This document shows positions 55,901-64,000 of a stretch of DNA of 64,000 bases, one piece after another. Source of the DNA: Chamaea fasciata (taxonomy: Eukaryota > Chordata > Aves > Passeriformes > Sylviidae); NCBI GenBank assembly GCA_029207755.1, contig JARCOQ010000002.1, positions 45,897,744 to 45,961,743 of the forward strand, given 5' to 3'. Position numbers and translations under genes: made by a program. Position 1 is the first letter of the stretch. Every line of letters starts with the position of its first letter. The notes beneath the pieces were generated by a model that was not told where the DNA came from, did no database searches, and saw only the letters and a program-made list of their open reading frames with translations.

Positions 55901-57632
55901 ACTAACAAAATAACCAATTTTTCCAGGTCCTCAGCCTTCACCGCTGGTATATATAACATAAATATACATAAAGCTTCCCTGCAGATACTAAGACTATTTG
56001 GGAAGTCTAGACACTGATTATGGATGACAAGTTACACTGTGAAACTATGACTGTTTTTTAAGAATACTACAAAATACCACGGTGGCCCAAACAGGTACAT
56101 CCCCAACAGTGAAGCATGCAAAAAGGTATACCTGAACAAGTGGAAAAGCAAGGAAGGCCAGCTTCTGCTTACACTTGTAGTCATATCTTATCAAGAGACA
56201 CCAGCACTGAGGGCTCTTACACCGGAGAATCAGTCCTTACACAGACTCCATTTGCTGTTACTCACACATCTGTCAGTACATCTGTGACTATAACCCAGGA
56301 ATGTCACTCCTGTCATGTGAGTGCTGCAGACCACACTTCCAGTGTAGCTCCTTTTACATCAACAGGATTACTTTACAGCAAAATACTACCGACAGCTTCA
56401 GAACTGGGTCACTCCAATGTTGTCCTTCCACTACTATTAAATACAATCCCATGTGATAAGCAATTGATACAGTTCCCAGCTCTTCTTTCTACAGGATTTA
56501 TGGGGAAGGACACAAACAACATTCCTTGGCTGTTATATCGCCTCTCTCATTAGAAGTTTTCCAGCCAGAGGCTCTCTGGTCATTCAATTTCCCTTCTTCA
56601 GGTACCTTTCTCACTGCTCCCACAACTCAAGATTCTACAAGATGCCAATGAAAGAAATTTTTCCAGGTTAAGAGCTGCACAATAAGACTTTATGGTGCTT
56701 CAATTTAATTAAACAGAAACTGAGTCCAAGAATTACACTTAAAAGTAAATCTCATGCTCAAAATATTCTCATTTCAAAAAGCTTTATTAGGAAAAAAAAA
56801 CAAGTGAGGATATGTATGCATGTGGTAAAGTCTATAAGGGATAGACATTGCAGATTATTATGCTAAGTTTCGAGAATTCAGCTGAATCAAGCTAGGGATT
56901 AGCCTTTTCTATTCCCAGAAGTCCCCTGAAGAGAACAGAAATTATTGATTTTTTCCCCTGAAGTGCATGATTTAGAAAAAAAATTATCTTTCAAAACCAA
57001 GCAAAGACAGTTGTTCGATCACATCTCACCTGCTGCTGCATGCCAAGGAACAGAAGTGGGAGGGAAAAGTCACACAGGGACTGCTCAAAGGGGGAAGTGT
57101 ATCAATATTTAAAAGCTCTAAGCTCAACTTGGATCTTGTAAAAACTCATTTTTAGTATTAATAGATTTCAAAGGTGGAATATATTAAATATAATGCTACA
57201 GAATTTCAGTGTGAGAACCTTTGACTTTAGGCTCAGTTGAACAGAAGTCAAAATTTCTTTTAGAGGTGCAACACAAAATTATTACTATGGAGATCACATA
57301 CTGAAAAATTGGCAATAAGTACTTAAAGGCACCTTAGAATAAAAGAACTAGAGGCAATTATTAACAAAACATAAGTTTTATATTCAAACTTACATAAAAT
57401 CCAATTCTACATTAAAAATGGCAATAAGAGTACTTTGGAGAAAAGCCATAGACTTACTTTAGAAGGAAAGCAGGCATAATAAAAGGCATTTTTGATGCAC
57501 CAGTTCAGAAGCTCCACTAGTTTGCACCCATGTTTTCAAAAAATATAGGTTATCCAAGTTAAAGTATCAGGCACCTTCAATAATCATGATGTATCATATA
57601 ATAACATTTTCTTCCCTTAAAAGGCCAACAAC

Positions 57633-57645
57633 TATATATATATAT
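57633..57645 (+). repeat. (TA)n dinucleotide repeat
   Basis: Six to seven TA units, about 60 bp from the 3' end of the CR1 copy. Confidence 0.75.
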
Positions 57646-57708
57646 TAATAATGGGTTTCTTTTCTCATCTGACATGCCATGATTCCTCATTTCCTTTTTT
57701 TTTTTTCT

Positions 57709-58605
57709 CATAGAATTATAGAAAAGTTAGAGTTGAAATGGATCTTGAAAATAGTCTACCTTCAACCCCCCTGCCATGGGCAGGGACAGCTTCCACTTGA
57801 CCAGGTTGCTCAAAGCCCCATCCAGCCTAGTCTTGAACACCTCCAGGAATAAGGAGTCCACTATTTCCCTGGTCAACTTGTTCCAGTGTCTCACCACCCT
57901 CACAGTAAAGAAATCCTTCCTAACATCTAATCTAAACCTGTCCTCTTTCACCTTAAGGCCATTCCCCCTTGTCCCATCACTACATGCCCTTGTAAAGAGT
58001 CCCTCTCCAGCTCCCTTGTAGGTCTCCTTCGGATACTGCAAGGTGCTATAAGGTCTCTCTAAATCCTCTTCTCCAGGCTGAACAGCCCCAAATCTCTCAA
58101 TGTGTCTTCTTAGCAGAGGTGCTTCAGACCTCTGGTCAACTTAGTGGTCCTCCTCTAGACTAGTTCAAAGAGGTCCACCTTTTTTTTGTGTTGGGAGTGC
58201 CAGAGCCGAACACAGCACTCCAGGTCAGGTCTCACAAGCCAGAGTAGAGGGGGAGAAACATTTCCCTCAACCTGCTGGCTGATTCTTTGGATGCAGCCCA
58301 GGATGCCTTTGGCTTTCTAGGCTGTGAGTGCACATTGTTGGGTCATAGGGAGCTTTCTGTCCAAACAGCCCCAAATCTTTTCCTTCAGGGCTACTCTCAA
58401 TCCCTCTCTTCCCAGCCTGTACTTGGGTTTGAGACTGCCCCAACCCAAGTTCAGCACCTTGCATTTGGCCTTGTTGAACTTCATGAAGTTTACACAGGCC
58501 CACCACCCCTCAAGCCTGTCCAGATCCCTCTGGATGTCATCCCTTCCCTCTCGTGTGCTGACTGCGCCACACAAATTGATGTCATTGGCAAACACGCTGG
58601 GGTAG
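57709..58605 (-). mobile_element. CR1 retrotransposon, ~0.9 kb, with ORF2 remnants
   Basis: This is the clearest CR1 copy. Its 3' end is at 57709 (catagaattatag, the avian CR1 terminal repeat in reverse). Two frames survive on the minus strand: one at 57727-58041 with GEGLFTRACSDGTRGN, FRLDVRKDFFTVRVVRHWN and FKTRLDGALSNLV (ORF2 C-terminus), and one at 58317-58649 with FANDINLCGAV and DDIQRDLDRLEGW (end of the reverse-transcriptase domain). The catalytic FADD box reads FAND, and the frame is broken between the two blocks. It is a dead, 5'-truncated copy about 0.9 kb downstream of the 65-nt ATP8A2 exon in transcript order. Confidence 0.95.
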
Positions 58606-59511
58606 TGCATGTTCTGAAAGCTTCCACTAGTTTTTATGTTTACTGACAAATTTCAAATACTGTTTACAGCTGGATTCTGTAACCAAAGTTTTCTACACAC
58701 AAAGTTACTAGAATCACATGAAGGCAACTGGAAACACTTAGCCAGTGATAATTTTGCCGCGGTGGTATTTACCCTCTTCCACCCGATTTGCAGATATCCA
58801 ATAACTCCTCTGGTACTCCAAGATACAGGCTTTGCATCTCCCATCCAACCAAGCTGCCAATTCTAAATGCAAATGTCAGATGCTTCCTGTTATAGGTACT
58901 TTCATCTGTCCTACAAATACCTCTAATAGAAATCAGATATTGAAGTGATATCCAATAGTGATATGGACATTGAAACACACAAAATGGAAAGATATCTCCT
59001 GGGAAGATTCATGTACAAATATACGATTTTTCTATTTCATTTTGGCACATATATGAGGAGCATGGCAACTGTTTGCAGAACATTTTTGATTTTAGGTCTC
59101 AAAAGCTACTGTACATAGACAAGCTCACAATGCAGGTGTGGTTACAGCTGTTCCATGTAATACTAAAGATAGAAAAAACCAAAAAACAAGTTTTCTTCAA
59201 ACGTTACTCCTATATCTATACCTTAAAACTTAACTATATTCCTGATGGTACGCTGCAGATTTTTCCAGTTTACAGCAGAATCAAACCCATGCACCTGAGA
59301 AGTTGCTCATTCTGAGACTTCAGTTGGATTTGTACAGTTTGTGACCGAAGACCTCTGGAGTACACTTTACACAATACACCTGTGTTTTAGCATCAACTGC
59401 TTATCTTGCTACCCCTTAAAGGCGAGCAAGAGAAATACAATGTGAAAGCCTGACAACTTTCCATCTCTTTACACCTTCTGTCAAGAATTACATCAGAATT
59501 TGCTTACTTAC

Positions 59512-59576
59512 ATCTAGTGAATCTTCATTGACCAGGATGAGAGACATACTCTGTGAAATGAGTCTGCAAGAATACC
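59512..59576 (-). CDS. ATP8A2: ATP8A2 internal exon (65 nt), P-domain segment
   Basis: Read on the minus strand, this exon has a polypyrimidine tract and AG acceptor just above 59576 and a GTAAGT donor just below 59512. It begins with two bases completing a glycine codon (upstream intron phase 1) and ends in phase 0. The peptide is YSCRLISQSMSLILV followed by NEDSLD. In P4-ATPases this block directly follows the conserved LTGDKQETAINIG stretch of the phosphorylation domain. The family pumps phosphatidylserine and phosphatidylethanolamine from the outer to the cytosolic leaflet, with a CDC50 (TMEM30A) partner. ATP8A2 is known mainly from neurons, photoreceptors and testis. From family knowledge the segment is near residues 700-725 of a roughly 1,150-1,190-residue protein. 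The next exon in transcript order (38670-38842) continues it in phase. The exon preceding it was not found up to 64000. Confidence 0.9.
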
Positions 59577-59631
59577 CTGGAAGAGGGGAAAAAAAAAGAC
59601 AATAAAACACAAGGACTTACTTTTTGGAATA

Positions 59632-59663
59632 TTATCTAAGGTTCAAGGTCAACCTTAAGATAA
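59632..59663. repeat. Inverted repeat next to the 3' splice site of the 65-nt ATP8A2 exon
   Basis: The arms ttatctaaggtt and aaccttaagataa pair over 12 bp with a single bulged base around a 7-nt loop. In the transcript it lies 55-87 nt upstream of the exon, near where branch points are usually found or slightly beyond. Confidence 0.75.
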
Positions 59664-62369
59664 CCATTTATAGGTCAAATGACAATTTATTTTTTGAGCA
59701 GTTACTCCTATCAGGCAGACTTCTGGAAATGTTGGTGTATAAGGCACACTCCAACATGACAGATTTACTATAGACACTGGCTGCATTCAATCTGCCGTTT
59801 CAAATACATCACTTAAGATGTTTTAGTTAAAGAAAACACTGTTTAAACTGGATGCAGTAAATATAACCTATAGCCCTATATCAAATTTATTTTTTTTAAG
59901 TCTACATGAAGACAGGTCTGCCTTCGGCACACTAAAGGAACAGATCTGAATTCACAGTTGCATCTATTCCAGACGACTGGAAGTGCACACATGTTTTCAG
60001 TTGATGCTACTCAGTTCTCTTAGCCCACACAAAGCTTACAGGAGCATTTTTTACTCCTGAGTGTTCCGTGTAGAAGGTTCTGAACTTCATCAAAAAGTAC
60101 AGATCAATGACACTCACAGAGCCCCTACCAACTCCTATAGACATGAAATAATTGGACTAGATTATTCTTAGTGTGGGACTGGGACATGAAAGAAGAGCAC
60201 ACAGCAGGCAGTTCTGTACATTTCCCAGGACACCAAAATTCAAAACAAAAACTCTCAAGACAGAAAAAAAATCTCTTATTTTTGTAAAAGTTTAATCATT
60301 TACAGAATAAACAGGTTAATTCTGCTCATATTAATGGTAAGAGATAAATGCAAACCTGCATCACACTGGCCCCATTACATCACCCTAAAAGCTCACGCAA
60401 ATTCACTTGGGATTGGCATAGTGATATCAGCTCCATAAAATAGCAGAGAATTAATTTATTTCAAGCACACACCTTTTATTGCTCATCTAAGTTACAGGGA
60501 AAAGGAAACTCAATACAATTATTTTTTATTTCTAATTTTTTTAATAGGAATTAGTTACAGCAGTTAAAGAAATTGTTATCAAATCAAACAGGGTCTTGGG
60601 AAGTCTCTCCTTAAATGGAGACTGGAGGGTATTGCAGTATAAGAACAATGTCCCAGTGAAGAACCACTGCAAGGCTGACAGATTCAAAAGCTGAATACCA
60701 CAGTCACTGTAAAAAGATGAAGTGCCTCTTTCCATATCTTACAACAGCAAGAGAACAACTGAGGCATGAAATCATCTGTGGGATTCTTGGTTCCTTAGAA
60801 AGGCTATACTGGGTCATCAATTGCAATGCAAATCATTTCCTCAGGCTACAGAGTTCTTATAATTGGGCTAGTTTTGTAGATATAATCCAGGGTTAACATG
60901 TCTGCATGCGTGACTTCTGTCAAGAAAGTAAATCCCTCATCTTCCTTTGTGGAAGACATGCTTGTATCATAGCCAGGCACGCTCAGGCAGCAGGTTTGAT
61001 TACCTGCAAAAGTTCAGTTTCTCCTCCATTTTCACAGCTGTGTGGACTATGAATATCAAGTGCAACTTTGCAAATACATGTTAACGAGCCTAGGTTTCAT
61101 TTCTGCTTCAGAGAACAATACAGAATGACACTGAACCCACACCTGTTGGGAAAAGGATGAAATATGTTCTAATGACGTGCAGCCTTCAACATGAAAGCTT
61201 TGCAGACAGACTGATTCTGCCTGTGATCAAATCTTAGGTGGTAGTACAGAACTGAGCAGCAAACCTCTAACAGTTACAGACAAAACACTGACTTATTTCT
61301 CAAGCCAGTTTGCCATTTTTAAAAGTTAGTTCCAGGCTAAAAAAAACTTCCTTATTTTTATTGAGAAAAAGAAAATACTACAAACTTAAGTACTTCCCTC
61401 CATAACAGGGCTATTCTTTCCCAAGGCTAAAGCAACAGTGTTGTGCAGTAGGCTGTTACAAATTCAGCATAACTAATTCAAAAGGATTTTCTATTAGCAT
61501 TTGATTAGAACAGCAGCTGCAATAGTGAGCTGTAATTTCTAAACCACTCCTCACTGCCTCACTTTACCTCTTCCAAAATGAGAAAGATGCCATTCTAGAA
61601 GTCAAGTTGGAAGAAAAAAATGGTGGGGAAAACAGTTGCTCTGCTGTGCATCTTAGAAATCATGGACTCAGAAGAACATATTCCGCAATTGAAGCTATTT
61701 TGCATCTTGCCATCACATGAAATAGAAAGATCAAGACTGGACTAGGAGAATGTAAGTCAAGCCTAACAAGGGTTTATAGGGGATTTATATATTATGTACA
61801 ATTTCAGGACTAAGATGATGTTAAAATCTAGCACTACTATAAAGTAGCTGGCAACTGTAGGAGTACAAGTAGTAACTTTAGACATTTCTAGTAATACTTT
61901 GAAGTTTTATAATAATTTTGTAATAGTTATTACTGGCAAATAACATGGCAAGCAAAATGCACTCTAAGATAAGTATTTTTGTCACTGCTTCTGAGCAAAA
62001 TAAGATCAACTGCTGGTTCAAAGCCAGGTATAAAATGTCAACCCACACCTGTAAGTTGATATCCAGCTCTTTAATTTAAAAGTCTGACTAAAAGTCCATG
62101 AAGCAGATGAATCAGGTACTTCTGGGACTTACTTTCCTTTAAGTGTCCTGTGAGAAAGATTGCTTGAACCATAGTTCAAGATCATAGCCCACAGGCACAT
62201 TCACACTGCAGGCATACAGAATCCAGCATCTGAAGGAAAAATGATTATCCTCTGTGTCTAGAGAGGGCACAAATGCCCTGTTCAAACTTTGCATAGGGAT
62301 ACAGGCAAGTGTGCTGGCATGGCTTGTCTCCTGAACTGAAATAAAATACAGCTCACCAAGAAGTCTTCT

Positions 62370-63346
62370 TATCTCTGAACTGGAAAGATAGGGGTCTGAT
62401 GGATGTACTGTTAGACAGGTAAGGAATTGGCTGGATGCCTGCATTCAGAGAGTTACGGCCAACGGTTCAACACTCAAATGAAAACCAGTAATGAATAGTG
62501 TCCCTCAGGCCAGTCCTGAGACTGGCCCTTTAGTATCTTCACCAGAGACAGACAGGAATCAAATACACTCAGCAAGTCTTGAGGAAACATGAAGCTGAAT
62601 GTTGCACTTAAATAACACTGAAGAGAAATGATGCCACCCAGATGGACTTCGATCTGCTTGAGGAGGAGGAGGCCTGAGAGAATCTACTCAAGTTCTACAA
62701 GGCCAAATGCAAGGTCCTGCACCTGTACTGCAACAATCAAATATCCATCAGGACACACTAGGGGATGAACAGATTGAAATCAGCCCAACTGAGAAGTACC
62801 CTAAGCGATGTACTTAGGTATGAATGTGAGATACCCCACCTGGAGTATTGTATCCAGCCCTGGGGCACCCAGCACAAGACAGACGTGAACCTGTTAGAGT
62901 GGGTACAGAAGAGGGTCACAAAAGCAATCAGAAGGCTGGAACATCTCTCTTATGAAAACAGGCTGAGAGTTGGGATCGTTTAACCAGAAGAAGAGAAGGT
63001 TCTGGAGAGACCTTTCAATATATAAAAGGGAATTACAACAGACTGAGAAAGACTTTTTACCAAGGCCTGTAGTGGCAGGTCAAGGGCCAGTCATTCCAAA
63101 CTGGAAGAGGGTAGGTTTAGACTGGACATAAGGAAGACATTTATTATGATGGGGGTAGCAAGACTGCAACAGGTTGCCCAGAGAAGTTATGGATGCTCCA
63201 CCCCTGGAAGTGCTCCAGGCCAAGCTGGATGGAGCTTTAAGCAACCTGATTTATGAAAGATGTCCCTGCCAGGGAGGAAGCAGGAGGACTGTATCTTCAA
63301 AAGGTCCCTTCCAACCTCAACCCAAACAACTGTAAGGCTGTGCTTG
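62370..63346 (+). mobile_element. CR1 retrotransposon, ~1 kb, internally deleted
   Basis: Plus-orientation CR1. It begins near 'tctgaactggaaagatagg' and 'ggtctgatggatgtactg', then 'taaggaattggctggatgcc', 'ccaaatgcaaggtcctgcac', 'ctggagtattgtatccagcc', 'gagggtcacaaaagcaatc', 'caacaggttgcccagagaag' and 'ggtcccttccaacctcaacc'. A frame at 62765-62983 reads HLEYCIQPWGTQHK and RLEHLSYENRLR, typical of CR1 ORF2. Around 62755-62835 roughly 200 bp of the usual CR1 sequence is missing. The start is an estimate. The copy is non-functional. Confidence 0.92.
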
Positions 63347-64000
63347 CACCTATCAATGCACCCCCCAGGTAAGAGCATTCAGCTCAGCTGTTCATGGTTC
63401 AGGGAAGGACACACTTTAGTGTTTACTCACCTCCCATTCCCAGAAAACAGATCTCTTCCTCAGGAAGTTATTGAATGGAAACACAGCAATTCTGGTGTTC
63501 TGTAAGTGTGCTGAGCACCAGGATGGTGGCAAATAGATGGAATGAAAAAAAAAAGGGTGCTTTTGTCTCACTGAAAGGCAAAGAGGACTCAGTCTGTAGA
63601 CTTTGAAGAAAAGGGTGAAGCTGCAAGAACACAGTTAAGCCTTCTATAGCTGTTTGCAGGTCACACATAAAGATGCTTCTGAACTTGGAAATCCCATTTT
63701 CAAGAGCTAGAGTTCAAATGATTGATCAGTATTAAAGTTTATCATGAACACTCTTCTCACTTGCAGAAGTATTGCTAGCACATGGCTGAATGAAAGGCAT
63801 ACAGCCACCCCACGGAAGGTCAACCACTACTCTCCAGAAGTCAAGAACGCAATCCAGAGACAAAGACATATGCAAATTGTGAAAACTAAAGAATCAAGAG
63901 GAAGCTGGAACAATGTACTCCAGCTCCTTGACAGAGCTGCCAAGAGCTGAAATATCCATACACGTGCATGTCCATACCGCAAGCAAGAGACAATAAGCAT

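Larger units (their letters stand above)
38843..59511 (-). other. ATP8A2: ATP8A2 intron, complete (20,669 nt, phase 0)
   Basis: This complete intron lies between the two recognised exons, with GTAAGT at the 5' end (minus strand) and a TTCAG acceptor. It holds CR1 copies at 44423-44747 (minus), 47360-47530 (plus) and 57709-58605 (minus), A-rich simple sequence at 49742-49834 and 49952-49995, an AT dinucleotide tract near 57633, and a 34-nt pseudoexon-like segment at 47278-47311. The remainder is unique-looking AT-rich sequence in which I see no gene. The longest unexplained open frame is 56116-56553 on the plus strand. Confidence 0.85.
59577..64000 (-). other. ATP8A2: ATP8A2 intron (partial, upstream of the 65-nt exon)
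   Basis: This phase-1 intron is truncated by the window edge. It contains a small hairpin near its 3' splice site (59632-59663), AT-rich unique sequence, and one long CR1 copy on the plus strand (about 62370-63346). I searched it by eye for the preceding P-domain exon (GDKQETA) and did not find it. The short open reading frames here are not conserved-looking, except a CR1-derived one at 62765-62983. Confidence 0.8.

Overview
This window is vertebrate nuclear DNA, almost certainly from a bird. It is AT-rich and dominated by intron sequence. The recognisable interspersed repeats are CR1 retrotransposons with the avian-type 3' end, plus one LTR-like block. I see no bacterial gene organisation, CRISPR array, rRNA gene or intact tRNA gene.

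The only protein-coding gene I can support lies on the minus strand: ATP8A2, a P4-type ATPase (phosphatidylserine flippase catalytic subunit). Two consecutive exons are visible, in transcript order: a 65-nt exon at 59512-59576 and a 173-nt exon at 38670-38842. Both have canonical splice sites, compatible phases and diagnostic P-domain protein sequence. The whole window can therefore be read as one internal slice of ATP8A2. It holds at least 4.4 kb of upstream intron, a complete 20.7-kb intron, and at least 38.7 kb of downstream intron. The exons before and after this pair, including the one expected to carry the GDGAND motif, were not found and should lie outside the window.

Layout: 1-38669 is intron, with simple repeats (notably G-free A/C tracts near 13.3 and 23.8 kb), an LTR-like block near 25.4 kb, two CR1 fragments (27.2 and 37.4 kb), a weak tRNA-like fragment near 30.5 kb and a candidate 57-nt cassette exon at 7191-7247. 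38670-38842 is the exon. 38843-59511 is intron with three CR1 copies (44.4, 47.4 and 57.7 kb). 59512-59576 is the exon. 59577-64000 is intron with a long CR1 copy in the opposite orientation near 62.4-63.3 kb.

Of the short open reading frames in the window, those in the CR1 copies look like reverse-transcriptase remnants; the rest I read as chance intron ORFs or low-complexity translations. The best points for a second look are the frame-compatible 57-nt candidate exon, the inverted CR1 pair around the 65-nt exon, and the strand-asymmetric composition, which fits germline transcription of ATP8A2 from the minus strand.
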